From Nonlabens agnitus (GTDB lineage Bacteria > Bacteroidota > Bacteroidia > Flavobacteriales > Flavobacteriaceae): a stretch of DNA of 64,000 nt. Each line of letters opens with the position of its first letter. Position 1 is the stretch's first letter. This document shows, piece by piece, positions 17,830 through 29,405 of this stretch. A program made the position numbers and the translations under genes. The notes under the pieces were generated by a model, which did no database searches, was not told the origin of the DNA, and saw nothing but the letters and a program-made list of their open reading frames with translations. The DNA is taken from positions 1,216,501 to 1,280,500 of the forward strand of contig NZ_MQUC01000003.1 of the NCBI RefSeq assembly GCF_002994045.1, read 5' to 3'.

Positions 17830-18343
17830 TGATCAATTGGTAGATGACCTCATTTTTGTAGGCCTTGTCCGTTGCAATCCAGTCTTTTTTTATTCCGCTT
17901 TCGCGAAAGCGTAACTTCTCAAATAATTTCCTGCTCGCCAGATTATCCTCTGCAATTCCTGCATACAATTGGTGCAATCTTAGCCGGTTGAAGCTGTAGT
18001 CAATCATCATTTGCAAACCAGCACTGGCATAGCCTTTTGATCTATCCAGATCTTGCGGAATCACGATGCCAACTCCTGCGCGTTTGTGATAGGGATCAAA
18101 ATCGTAAAGATCCACTACTCCAACAATGCTATCGTCCTTCTTACAAATGGCAAGTCGCAACTGTTTTACTTCATAAATATCCCGATGGGCATTTTCAAGA
18201 TACTCGCGTATGGTAAACTTTGAGTAAGGTGTCAAAGTGTGGCCTACATCCCAAAGCGCTGGATTATTCTCCAGCTGATAGATGTACTCCAGATCTTCTG
18301 GATCTACGGCACGTAGTTTACAAGTTTCAGTTTCTAGGATCAT
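17822..18343 (-). CDS. GNAT-family N-acetyltransferase
   Basis: 173 residues with the RimJ/RimL-type GNAT layout: acetyl-CoA binding loop near VGIVIPQDLDRSKGYAS, and ENLASRKLFEKLRFRESG near the end. The acceptor is unknown. The iterated palindrome (17896-17911) encodes RFRES at the point where the family normally reads GF.E.G. The gene overlaps dapF by 4 bp and mltG by 8 bp. Confidence 0.9.
   Translation of the reverse strand: MILETETCKLRAVDPEDLEYIYQLENNPALWDVGHTLTPYSKFTIREYLENAHRDIYEVKQLRLAICKKDDSIVGVVDLYDFDPYHKRAGVGIVIPQDLDRSKGYASAGLQMMIDYSFNRLRLHQLYAGIAEDNLASRKLFEKLRFRESGIKKDWIATDKAYKNEVIYQLINE
17896..17911. repeat. Iterated palindrome, copy 5 (in GNAT gene)
   Basis: Perfect 16-mer, read on the minus strand as KLRFRESG near the GNAT C-terminus. 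Confidence 0.98.
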
Positions 18344-19122
18344 AACTCGATGGTGCCTTTAAAAACTTGAGTAGCTGGTCCCGTGAGCCAGATGTTTTGA
18401 TATCCTGTTGGTGTTGGTTCGAAGTTTACCTGCAAATTACCTCCAGGCGTTTGCAATTCTACCGTTTGGGATTGCGTCTGTCCGGTTTTATGCATGGCCA
18501 GCGCAACCGCTGTAACTCCAGTACCACAGCTTAAGGTCTCATCTTCAACGCCACGTTCATAAGTTCGCGCCTTAAAAGTGGATGAGGTCACTGGTTGGAC
18601 AAAATTGATATTGGCACCTTCTTTACCGTAAAGCTCGTTTCGCAAGTGTCGACCTTGATGAAATACATCTACGTGGTCAATGTTATCTGTCAACTCCACA
18701 TGGTGTGGTGAGCCGGTGTTTGTAAATACATGACCGTCAAAAAGCTGTAAATTTTTGACATCCATCATTTGTAAGCTAACCGTACCGTTGTCAAATATTT
18801 TGGCATGGTGTAGACCATCAATGGCCTCAAATGTCGTATTGTCAGTAGCTACGCCCAGAAATCGTGCAAAACTGGCAATACATCTACCGCCATTACCACA
18901 CATGCTACTCTCATTTCCATCGGCATTGTAATAAACCATGGTAAAGTCATGCAGTTTATTGTTTTGAAGCAGAATCAATCCATCTGCACCGATGCCAAAT
19001 TTGCGATCGCATAGTCTTGCTATAAGTTTGGTATCTTTTTTGGAGAATTGTTCTTGACGATCATCGATGATGATAAAATCGTTACCGGTACCTTGATATT
19101 TATGAAACGTAATAGATTGCAT
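18340..19122 (-). CDS. dapF: Diaminopimelate epimerase
   Basis: 260 residues. It interconverts LL- and meso-diaminopimelate for lysine and peptidoglycan synthesis. The two catalytic cysteines are C75 (MCGNGGRC) and C199 (TLSCGTGV), each in its conserved motif, and GTGNDFIIID is at the N-terminus. The -7 box ends only 4 nt before the ATG, so the mRNA should be leaderless. It leads the operon with GNAT and mltG. Confidence 0.96.
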   Translation of the reverse strand: MQSITFHKYQGTGNDFIIIDDRQEQFSKKDTKLIARLCDRKFGIGADGLILLQNNKLHDFTMVYYNADGNESSMCGNGGRCIASFARFLGVATDNTTFEAIDGLHHAKIFDNGTVSLQMMDVKNLQLFDGHVFTNTGSPHHVELTDNIDHVDVFHQGRHLRNELYGKEGANINFVQPVTSSTFKARTYERGVEDETLSCGTGVTAVALAMHKTGQTQSQTVELQTPGGNLQVNFEPTPTGYQNIWLTGPATQVFKGTIEL

Positions 19123-19126
19123 CTTG

Positions 19127-19134
19127 CAAATGTA
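19127..19134 (-). promoter_or_regulatory. Leaderless -7 box of dapF
   Basis: The minus strand reads TACATTTG, then CAAG, then ATG. A start about 4-6 nt after the box would fall at the initiation codon. Confidence 0.65.
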
Positions 19135-19232
19135 CGTGGATCGTTAAAATTACGATTGTTAAATACGGGTTAATCATCGACGCTCAAACAATGAAAGAAC
19201 AAATAAACAGTTTTTAATTTAAACACCATTAT

Positions 19233-20633
19233 ATGAAATCCATACTTAAATCTGTAGGAGCTGCCGTTCTAGGTGGCGCAGTGGTATTGGGATCTTATAA
19301 AACATTTATAGAACCCGATACATCATCAAAAATTGAGCTTGCTCAAGAATCCATTCTTACTGCAACGCCAGTAACTTATACCAACAATGCCATCCCTAAT
19401 GCAGTAGATTTTACTGAGGCAGCAGAAAAAACCGTACATGCAGTAGTACACGTTAAAAACCTGACCGTATCTCGCGGTAATCCAACCATGCGCGATTTAA
19501 TGTATGGACTTGTTCCCTTGCGTCAGGCTGTAGGAACCGGTAGTGGTGTGATTATCACCAAAGATGGTTACATCGTCACCAATAATCACGTGATTGAAAA
19601 TTCTCAGGCGCTACAAGTGACCTTAAATGACAATCGCACCTATGAAGCAGAAATTATAGGAACGGAACCTGGAAGTGATATTGCATTGATTAAAATTGAT
19701 GTGGATGAGGATTTACCGGTAGTCGCCTTTGGAGATAGTGATCAAGCACGAATAGGCGAATGGGTACTTGCCGTAGGGAATCCATTTAATTTGACCAGTA
19801 CGGTAACCGCAGGTATCATTAGTGCTAAAGGTCGCGACCTCAACACTAGAGATCAAATGCAGCAAAGTTTCATTCAGACAGATGCGGCCGTAAACCCTGG
19901 AAATTCGGGTGGTGCACTGGTCAATAATCGTGGTGAACTTATTGGGATCAATACCGCTATTCAATCACCAACTGGATCTTACACAGGATATTCCTTTGCC
20001 GTGCCGTCCAACAATGCCCGCAAGATCATTCAGGATTTGATGGAATATGGTTTTGTACAAAAAGGGATGCTGGGTATTTCTGGCGGTACTCTTAACGGAC
20101 GTGCCGCTCAAGAATTAGGTCTTCAAAGTGCTGAAGGGATTTATGTTTCAGAAGTGGTAGAAGACAGCGGTGCAGAGAAAGCTGGACTTAAAAAAGGTGA
20201 CATCATTACCAGTATTGACGGTGTGCGCATGAGATCTTTTGCAGACCTTTCTGGATATGTAGGATCCAAAAATCCTGGGGATTTTGTAGAAGCAACTGTA
20301 TTGCGCAATGGCAAAGAAAGACCTATCTCCATCGAGATTACTAAAAATAGCACAGTCACTATCCCAGAATTGGATATGGACTTTAGAGACCTTACCAATG
20401 ATGAAAAACGAAAATATAACCTAGACAGCGGTGCTCTCATCATAGGAACAAAAAACGGCCTTGCCGACACTAACCTTAACGGTTATGTCATTACCAAGGT
20501 CAACGATAGGAATGTCAAGAATGTGGAGAACCTAAAATACATCATGGATCAAACTGAAGCGAATCAGCGATTGATTCTAGAAGTGAAGAATCCACAAGGT
20601 CAGACAGAACGCTGGAGATTGACCGTGGACTAA
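19233..20633 (+). CDS. Periplasmic HtrA/DegP-type serine protease
   Basis: 466 residues. An N-terminal hydrophobic segment (about 8-22) serves as signal or anchor. The trypsin-like domain (about 60-265) has the triad H119 (TNNHVI), D149 (GSDIALI) and S225 (NPGNSGGAL). Two PDZ domains follow (about 270-365 and 385-460). It degrades or refolds damaged envelope proteins, and belongs with the stress functions in this window. A strong terminator follows. Confidence 0.95.
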   Translation: MKSILKSVGAAVLGGAVVLGSYKTFIEPDTSSKIELAQESILTATPVTYTNNAIPNAVDFTEAAEKTVHAVVHVKNLTVSRGNPTMRDLMYGLVPLRQAVGTGSGVIITKDGYIVTNNHVIENSQALQVTLNDNRTYEAEIIGTEPGSDIALIKIDVDEDLPVVAFGDSDQARIGEWVLAVGNPFNLTSTVTAGIISAKGRDLNTRDQMQQSFIQTDAAVNPGNSGGALVNNRGELIGINTAIQSPTGSYTGYSFAVPSNNARKIIQDLMEYGFVQKGMLGISGGTLNGRAAQELGLQSAEGIYVSEVVEDSGAEKAGLKKGDIITSIDGVRMRSFADLSGYVGSKNPGDFVEATVLRNGKERPISIEITKNSTVTIPELDMDFRDLTNDEKRKYNLDSGALIIGTKNGLADTNLNGYVITKVNDRNVKNVENLKYIMDQTEANQRLILEVKNPQGQTERWRLTVD

Positions 20634-20659
20634 ATAAATTTTCATCTCTGATACAAGAA

Positions 20660-20690
20660 GGCCCAACTTAATTTGTTGGGTCTTTTTTTT
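20660..20690 (+). terminator. Terminator after the HtrA protease
   Basis: An 8-bp stem GGCCCAAC/GTTGGGTC (20660-20667 with 20675-20682) followed by eight T. Confidence 0.9.
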
Positions 20691-20759
20691 ATGTCATACC
20701 GGTTTTGCTTAAATCTTAAACACGGCTAGCTATTATGAAATTCATGATTTTAGTGAGTT

Positions 20760-20775
20760 CGCTTTCGCGAAAGCG
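20760..20775. repeat. Iterated palindrome, copy 6 (intergenic)
   Basis: Perfect 16-mer between the HtrA terminator and the GAPDH promoter; symmetry reaches 20 bp. Confidence 0.98.
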
Positions 20776-20816
20776 AAAAAAACACCACCATATTTTACGA
20801 AAACGATTTAGTGGGT

Positions 20817-20824
20817 TATTTTTG
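20817..20824 (+). promoter_or_regulatory. -7 box of long-form GAPDH
   Basis: TATTTTTG, 23 nt before the ATG at 20848. Confidence 0.65.
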
Positions 20825-20847
20825 CAAAAAATTAAACGCTTCATTTC

Positions 20848-22296
20848 ATGAGTCAAGTAGATATCTACGAGAAGGAACTCGCTTTCCAAACAGATCGACG
20901 TCGCGCCGCAGTCGCTTTTATCAAAGCGGTGAGCGATTTATGGTACGATAAGGCCATCGAGCTGGTACTATTTAGAAACCAATTGATTGATCGCAATGTG
21001 AGCGAGATCATCAACCTGCATGAGTATGCTGGTGAATTTGTTCAAAAACCCCTATCGATTTTTGATAGTGTGGAAATCGCTCAGGCTATTCTATCGCTGG
21101 ACTTGCCGCCATCAAAACTGGATATAGGTAAACTGACTTATGAATACCATCTGGAAGAAAACGAATTGCAAGATGCTCAAGCTTTTGTCGCACGCAAGTT
21201 AAATGACGCCAGAACTACGGAAGAAATCACGCCTAAAGATGTGGTGTTGTACGGTTTTGGTAGGATAGGTCGATTGCTTGCTCGCGAACTTATGTGCAAG
21301 GCTGGAAAAGGTAGCCAATTAAGATTGCGTGCCATCGTGACCAGAGGCGCGATAACAGAAAGTGTTCTTGAAAAGAGAGCCTCACTCCTTGCCCAGGATT
21401 CGGTTCATGGGGATTTTTCTGGAACAGTAAGTTATAATCTGGATGATGAATCCTTAATCATCAATGGTACTACTGTGAAGTTGATCAGCGCCAATGCGCC
21501 AGAAGATATTGATTACACAGCATATGGCATTAATGATGCTTTAATTATCGATAATACGGGTGCGTTTAGAGATGATAATGCTCTAAGCAGACACCTCAAA
21601 GCTAAAGGAGCCCATAAAGTATTGCTTACAGCACCTGGAAAAGGGATTCCCAACATTGTCCATGGTGTGAATCACAAAGAGCATCATCCTGATAAGGTGG
21701 ATATTTTCTCTGCAGCAAGCTGTACGACAAATGCTATTACTCCAGTATTGAAGGCGATTGAAGATAGTTTTGGTGTTGTCAATGGTCATTTGGAAACCAT
21801 TCATGCCTATACTAATGATCAGAATCTTGTAGACAACATGCACAGCAAATACCGTCGTGGTCGTGCTGCTGCCCTCAACATGGTAATTACAGAAACCGGC
21901 GCTGGTAAAGCGGTAAGCAAGGCATTGCCATCTTTTGAAGGTAAGCTAACTTCTAACGCTATACGCGTACCTGTACCTAATGGATCTCTTGCGATTCTCA
22001 ATCTAGAATTGGAAACCAAAACCAGCAAGGATGCACTCAATGCTATCATGAAAAAATATGCCCTAGAAGGCGATCTAGTGGAGCAAATCAAATACAGCAT
22101 TGACAATGAACTAGTATCTACAGATATCGTTGGTTCTAATGCGCCATCCATTTATGATTCCAACGCAACCATCGTCAATGAAGAAGGTAATAAAGTTGTC
22201 ATTTATGTGTGGTACGATAATGAATATGGATATAGCCATCAAGTGATACGACTGGCTAAGTATATTGCAAAAGTGCGCAGATACACCTACTACTAG
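20848..22296 (+). CDS. Long-form glyceraldehyde-3-phosphate dehydrogenase
   Basis: 482 residues: a GAPDH core (about 130-482) behind a 125-residue helical N-terminal extension absent from ordinary GapA. The catalytic C292 lies in SAASCTTNAI and the dinucleotide motif is GFGRIGR. At the position where NAD-specific GapA has Asp (D36 of the enzyme at 40635), this protein reads RAIVTRGAI and lacks that acid, so it may accept NADP. That is inference. It could serve gluconeogenesis while gapA serves glycolysis. It has its own promoter and terminator. Confidence 0.92.
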   Translation: MSQVDIYEKELAFQTDRRRAAVAFIKAVSDLWYDKAIELVLFRNQLIDRNVSEIINLHEYAGEFVQKPLSIFDSVEIAQAILSLDLPPSKLDIGKLTYEYHLEENELQDAQAFVARKLNDARTTEEITPKDVVLYGFGRIGRLLARELMCKAGKGSQLRLRAIVTRGAITESVLEKRASLLAQDSVHGDFSGTVSYNLDDESLIINGTTVKLISANAPEDIDYTAYGINDALIIDNTGAFRDDNALSRHLKAKGAHKVLLTAPGKGIPNIVHGVNHKEHHPDKVDIFSAASCTTNAITPVLKAIEDSFGVVNGHLETIHAYTNDQNLVDNMHSKYRRGRAAALNMVITETGAGKAVSKALPSFEGKLTSNAIRVPVPNGSLAILNLELETKTSKDALNAIMKKYALEGDLVEQIKYSIDNELVSTDIVGSNAPSIYDSNATIVNEEGNKVVIYVWYDNEYGYSHQVIRLAKYIAKVRRYTYY

Positions 22297-22316
22297 AGAT
22301 TATCATAACTCTTAAG

Positions 22317-22366
22317 CTGCTTTGAAAGATTCTAAAACCTAGAATTTTTCAAAGCAGTTTTGTTTT
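22317..22366 (+). terminator. Terminator after long-form GAPDH
   Basis: An 18-bp stem with one G-T pair (22317-22334 with 22340-22357), loop AAACC, then TTTTGTTTT. Confidence 0.85.
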
Positions 22367-22435
22367 CAATCGTTTTTTAGGCTTCACGTAGCGCAACATT
22401 ACTAACTTGAATTCTCTCAAAAAAGGCGTTAGCGG

Positions 22436-23596
22436 TTAAGCACTTAATTTTTTCTTCAGTACTTTACTGGCTCTGGTATATCCGCCATTGTCTCCATCAA
22501 GAAAGTGAATGTGGTAATCGTCAATAGCCGTCACATAACAGGATAGAATACTGCTTTTGCTGGAATAATAACCGTACTGGATCTGATCATTACGCTCCAT
22601 ATTATCCAGCATCTTGAAAAACTCCTTGCGTTTCTCTACAGTTCCTGCTATGACTGTATTTATGGATCCGTCTAGAAGTAATACCTCGGTCAATTGTATA
22701 AGTTCATTGAGATAGTTGCGACCTTTTTCAGTGTACTTGACGTAAAAACTTCCAAAGATGGACCGTGCTGCCGTACTGATGATCTTGCGCAAACCTGAAG
22801 TGGCATACTTGACCTTGATCTCGTTTTTCAATTGGCTTAAACTATTGACCATCTTTAAATGTTCCATAGTAACTGGACTGCGCTGGTGATCCTCACCATA
22901 GATGCGATCCATTTCTTTGAGAATGGCTGCATAGATGTCGTGTTGAAGCGAGACATCTGTTGCATTCACTATAAGGGCGAGAACCTCATTTTGCTCTTGT
23001 GGCGGCGAGATCTTGTCCCATTTGCATTCCATACCTTCCAGGTTGAGCAGTTGAGTCTCCAATTGGGTAATGCCTAAATCCTGGGCCTCGTTGGATTTGA
23101 TCTCACTTTCTGCTCGCTGTAGTGCGTCGCCTTGAATAAGTGGCATCACGTGATAGGAATTGCGCTGAAACTTAGAAATATTGAGAACACAGCCTCTATG
23201 ACGCATCTCTTTAACCGTGCGATAGCCTACACGCAGGTAAAAATCAAATGAAGTCAGGCATCGCTCCTGATGATAGGTCAAAGCCTGTAGGCAAGACTCT
23301 TTAATCAATTTAGGAACAAGGAGCGTTGCCCCATCACCACCAAAGAAAAACGGAATATCAACTCCTGCCTCACGAGCAATATTAAGGCAAGCCACAATGC
23401 TGCCAGTAGCCGCAAGATTGACTTCCTGCTGTTTACCGTTTTGTACGGCGATGGTCGAGTTTTCCACATCGGTCACTATGATGAACCAATCATCTGGCAC
23501 CAGGCAAAAATGAGTATGATCGGCATAGATTTCTACCAGCTGCCCAGAGTACACATATAAGTCAGAATAAAAATGTGCAGATCGATCTTGATGCAT
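22436..23596 (-). CDS. DUF3095 protein, nucleotide-cyclase-like
   Basis: 386 residues from the ATG at 23596; an in-frame GTG at 23632 is less likely because a -7 box (23600-23607) lies between. The N-terminal part contains FIIVTDVENST and FFGGDGATLLVP, resembling metal- and substrate-binding segments of class III adenylyl/guanylyl cyclases and fitting the DUF3095 family. The C-terminal half (about 230-386) looks like its regulatory or effector part and is unlike any domain I can name. Activity is unproven. It is transcribed divergently from the secreted endonuclease. Confidence 0.8.
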   Translation of the reverse strand: MHQDRSAHFYSDLYVYSGQLVEIYADHTHFCLVPDDWFIIVTDVENSTIAVQNGKQQEVNLAATGSIVACLNIAREAGVDIPFFFGGDGATLLVPKLIKESCLQALTYHQERCLTSFDFYLRVGYRTVKEMRHRGCVLNISKFQRNSYHVMPLIQGDALQRAESEIKSNEAQDLGITQLETQLLNLEGMECKWDKISPPQEQNEVLALIVNATDVSLQHDIYAAILKEMDRIYGEDHQRSPVTMEHLKMVNSLSQLKNEIKVKYATSGLRKIISTAARSIFGSFYVKYTEKGRNYLNELIQLTEVLLLDGSINTVIAGTVEKRKEFFKMLDNMERNDQIQYGYYSSKSSILSCYVTAIDDYHIHFLDGDNGGYTRASKVLKKKLSA

Positions 23597-23599
23597 GCT

Positions 23600-23607
23600 C
23601 AAACATA
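23600..23607 (-). promoter_or_regulatory. Leaderless -7 box of the DUF3095 gene
   Basis: The minus strand reads TATGTTTG, then AGC, then ATG: only 3 nt between box and start. Confidence 0.6.
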
Positions 23608-23692
23608 ACCAGATCGCAGGAATTACTTCCACTTAAAATCCTAAAAAAACCAGACTTAACGTTTAGGTATCATTGAATGTATAGGTAATTGA

Positions 23693-23700
23693 TATTTTTG
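23693..23700 (+). promoter_or_regulatory. -7 box of the secreted endonuclease
   Basis: TATTTTTG, 21 nt before the ATG at 23722. A TTG at 23673-23675 lies 17 nt upstream, a fitting -33 element. Confidence 0.65.
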
Positions 23701-23721
23701 CCGAACCCCTTAAAAAAAGCT

Positions 23722-25713
23722 ATGAGAAATTTTTACGTTATATGTATTGTGGTGGTTTTCGCTTTCGCGAAAGCGAGCTCACAAGTAGTCATTAACGAAC
23801 TAGATGTCGACACGCCAAGTACCAACGATAGGCAATTTGTAGAACTCAAAACGGATGAGCCGTTCCAAACCCTAGAAAATATGGTACTCGTTTTCTTTAA
23901 TGGAAGTAATAGCTCCACGACCGGTAATGGTAGAGTATACTATAGTTATGAACTTGATGGATTGACAAGTGATGTCAATGGTTTACTTGTTTTGGGAAGT
24001 TCACTGGTGTCACCAGCCGTTGACGCAAGATTGGCCGAAAGTAATATACAATTGGGTGCAGACGCTGTTGCCATTTACTTTGGTACGGCAGATGATTTTC
24101 CTGACCAGAGTTTTGTACAGCCCAATAACCAAAATCTGATCGATGCACTAGTGTATGATACAGATGATGCAGATGTACAAGTCCTACTTGATGGTCTAGG
24201 TGAAACCGTGCAATACAATGAAAATGAAAACGGTAGAAAAACAACAGAATCCATCCAACGCAAGGCAGATGGAACCTATGAGGTAAAAGCACCTACACCG
24301 CATTCCTTAAACGATGCCACAGAGACGTCCTACATAGGTGTTGATTTTAGAATCACAGCGACTGAGGATTTGAACGAAGGTGACTTTTTTAGTCTCACCT
24401 TTACCTTAACCAGACCTGCAGATCAGGAATTCACCTTAGATTTTAGCCTCAATAATGGAACTTTTGATGAAGCAGATTATACTGGCGTGACAGAAATATT
24501 TATTCCCGCCGGCCAGACTTCACAGCAGTTGGATTTTGAATTAGTGAATGACAATATAGATGAAGGTGATGAATTTATGAGAGTCGATCTAAACGACAAC
24601 CTACCAATAGGCTTTAAGAGAATCAAAGACAATGTGGAGTACGTAGTTATAGATGATGATTTTACCGTAGCAAATTATGGGAATCCAACTACACCTACCT
24701 ACGGTAATGTGAGACCTACCATTCCTGCAGATTATTATGACGAGCTGGAAAACAAGTCCAGTCCAGAATTGGAGCAAGCCATTACCGCGATTATTGCAGA
24801 AACTGGAGTCGTACGCCACCATACGTATGCAGACATCACCACCATTCTTAAAAAAGCTGATGCCAGTGCGCTTAACAGCAATAAAGTATGGCTCATGTAC
24901 TCTGAAACTGAACGTCGTGATGTATTGTTTCAAGATGGTAGTGATGGGTCTGGAAGATGGAACCGAGAGCACGTCTTTCCAAGATCTCGTGGTGGTTACG
25001 ATAGCCTGGAAGATTTAGATGATATCGCAGATGGTATTGACGTTTGGGTAGAAACCAGCGTGGATAGTTTAAGACATGGTAATAGCGACGCCCATCATTT
25101 AAGAGCCACAGACTCTGGAACAAACTCTTCTAGAGGTGATGATAATTTTCCAGAATATAACGGCCCTACAGGCAATCAAGGTTCTTGGCATGGTGACGTG
25201 GCACGATCCATTTTCTATATGACCCTACGTTACAACTACAATGAGTCTCAAATGCTTCAGGTAGTAAATGGTTATCCTGAAAATCGTTTAGGTCAAATAG
25301 GCGATCTTCAAACGCTATTGCAATGGCACCAGGAAGATCCAGTGGATGACTTTGAAATGAATAGAAATAATGTGGTTTATGACTGGCAACGCAATAGAAA
25401 CCCTTTCATAGATCGACCAGAATTGGTAGATTTTATCTTTGGCGATAAGGTTGGACAATCCTTTACGCTTTCTAATACTACAGAGGTATTGGATCAAGTC
25501 AGCATATATCCCAATCCTTCTCGCGGTTTGTTTTATGTCAAAAATATTACAGAACCTTTGACCATGCGAGTTTATGATACCTTAGGTCGTGAAGCTTTAA
25601 CCAAGGAACTTACCAGCGATGCTCCAATACAGCACCAACTTGCCAGTGGTATTTACATGGTACGTTTGAGCGGTGACTCAGGTACTACGGTTAGAAAATT
25701 GATCGTCGAATAA
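23722..25713 (+). CDS. Secreted endonuclease I with T9SS sorting domain
   Basis: 663 residues from the ATG at 23722. The signal peptide ends FAFAKAS and is partly encoded by an iterated palindrome. A lamin-tail-like domain (about 22-195, QVVINELDVDTPSTNDRQFVEL) and a Calx-beta-like repeat (about 205-305) precede the endonuclease I domain (about 340-580), which has the catalytic segment GRWNREHVFPRSRGG and SDAHHLRATD. The last 75 residues are a T9SS sorting domain (YPNPSRGLFYV...SGIYMVRLSG). It probably degrades extracellular DNA for phosphate and nucleosides. Confidence 0.92.
   Translation: MRNFYVICIVVVFAFAKASSQVVINELDVDTPSTNDRQFVELKTDEPFQTLENMVLVFFNGSNSSTTGNGRVYYSYELDGLTSDVNGLLVLGSSLVSPAVDARLAESNIQLGADAVAIYFGTADDFPDQSFVQPNNQNLIDALVYDTDDADVQVLLDGLGETVQYNENENGRKTTESIQRKADGTYEVKAPTPHSLNDATETSYIGVDFRITATEDLNEGDFFSLTFTLTRPADQEFTLDFSLNNGTFDEADYTGVTEIFIPAGQTSQQLDFELVNDNIDEGDEFMRVDLNDNLPIGFKRIKDNVEYVVIDDDFTVANYGNPTTPTYGNVRPTIPADYYDELENKSSPELEQAITAIIAETGVVRHHTYADITTILKKADASALNSNKVWLMYSETERRDVLFQDGSDGSGRWNREHVFPRSRGGYDSLEDLDDIADGIDVWVETSVDSLRHGNSDAHHLRATDSGTNSSRGDDNFPEYNGPTGNQGSWHGDVARSIFYMTLRYNYNESQMLQVVNGYPENRLGQIGDLQTLLQWHQEDPVDDFEMNRNNVVYDWQRNRNPFIDRPELVDFIFGDKVGQSFTLSNTTEVLDQVSIYPNPSRGLFYVKNITEPLTMRVYDTLGREALTKELTSDAPIQHQLASGIYMVRLSGDSGTTVRKLIVE
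23760..23775. repeat. Iterated palindrome, copy 7 (signal peptide)
   Basis: Perfect 16-mer, read FAFAKAS across the end of the signal peptide of the endonuclease. Confidence 0.98.
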
Positions 25714-25745
25714 GCTTTTAGAAAAGCCTCAAATGGCAACAAACA

Positions 25746-25777
25746 AAAAAGCCGATTCAAGATTGAATCGGCTTTTT
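25746..25777. terminator. Bidirectional terminator between endonuclease and katG
   Basis: AAAAAGCCGATTCAA (25746-25760) and its perfect complement (25763-25777) serve both convergent genes. Confidence 0.85.
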
Positions 25778-25795
25778 GCATATTATAAATGAATA

Positions 25796-28436
<2,641 letters not shown>

Positions 28437-29189
28437 TTAGTTGGGATTAAGATGGCTAATGAGCTCTGTAGCGCTATTCACGTTGAGCTTTTTGTAAATA
28501 TTTTTTACATGGGTTTTTACTGTGTGAATGGACACATTCAATTCTTGAGCAATGTCTTTTCTAGTGTTTCCTTTTGAGAGTAACTCGGCAAGTTTTAATT
28601 CTGTTGCGGTAAGCACCTCAAGTTCATGTAAAATCATGCGGTCATAGATCAATTCTTGTCCGCTATCTGTTTGTAGTCTAACAATACCGCGCACTCCGTT
28701 GATCTGCAATGACGATTCATAACATATCCCAGTAGATGCAGTGGCGTTGCCTTGTTCATCAAAAACGGTATAAGAACTATATTCTACGATAGAAATAGTT
28801 TCCTTGTTATCGTGCCCTTTCAATCTATAGTAAACCTCAAACATGATATTGGATCTATCCTTAGGCTCCATTGCTTTGTAGGCAGTCTCCATTTCAGGAA
28901 ATATATGCTGGGCAAGTTTTGCCAGATCTTCTGAAACCATGATTTCTGGAAGAACATCCAGCCCTTTCTCGCAAAATTCTGCGGAGTTTAATCCAGTGAA
29001 TGCAGCACACTGATCACTGACAAATTCGTATCCCAACGTGTGCAGATTAAGTAGATAAGAAAATGAATTTTTATGCAGCGATTGATTGGAAGCTCGTTTG
29101 AACCTGTGAATCAATTTTTTCAAATCATCTTCAGGTAAACGAGTGTTACTTTTTAGTAGGGACTTGTGCATTTTAAGCGCTTCTTTCAT
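28437..29189 (-). CDS. LuxR-family transcriptional regulator
   Basis: 250 residues. The C-terminal LuxR helix-turn-helix (about 190-248) is LTATELKLAELLSKGNTRKDIA followed by VSIHTVKTHVKNIYKKLNV. The N-terminal half (about 30-170) looks like a PAS-type sensor, with NLHTLGYEFVSDQC resembling a PAS start, so it may sense a small molecule or redox state. There is no receiver domain. It stands upstream of katG on the same strand but 370 bp away, so a regulatory link is only a guess. Confidence 0.85.
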   Translation of the reverse strand: MKEALKMHKSLLKSNTRLPEDDLKKLIHRFKRASNQSLHKNSFSYLLNLHTLGYEFVSDQCAAFTGLNSAEFCEKGLDVLPEIMVSEDLAKLAQHIFPEMETAYKAMEPKDRSNIMFEVYYRLKGHDNKETISIVEYSSYTVFDEQGNATASTGICYESSLQINGVRGIVRLQTDSGQELIYDRMILHELEVLTATELKLAELLSKGNTRKDIAQELNVSIHTVKTHVKNIYKKLNVNSATELISHLNPN

Positions 29190-29318
29190 GTCAACACCAT
29201 TTTTTGAGCGATGTACTTAAAGGGGATTTAAAACTACATATAAAATTGTTAAAGACGTGGACTTAATTGATTAGGGACGAATAATCTAGATTAAAAGAAG
29301 CAGTGTTTAATGTTTTCT

Positions 29319-29334
29319 CGCTTTCGCGAAAGCG
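29319..29334. repeat. Iterated palindrome, copy 9 (intergenic)
   Basis: Perfect 16-mer between the divergent LuxR and RelA/SpoT genes. Confidence 0.98.
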
Positions 29335-29405
29335 AACTCAAACAATCCGACATACTGCATGATTAACTATTGGTGGATGTTTCAAACTAATGTATTTTTA
29401 CTATA

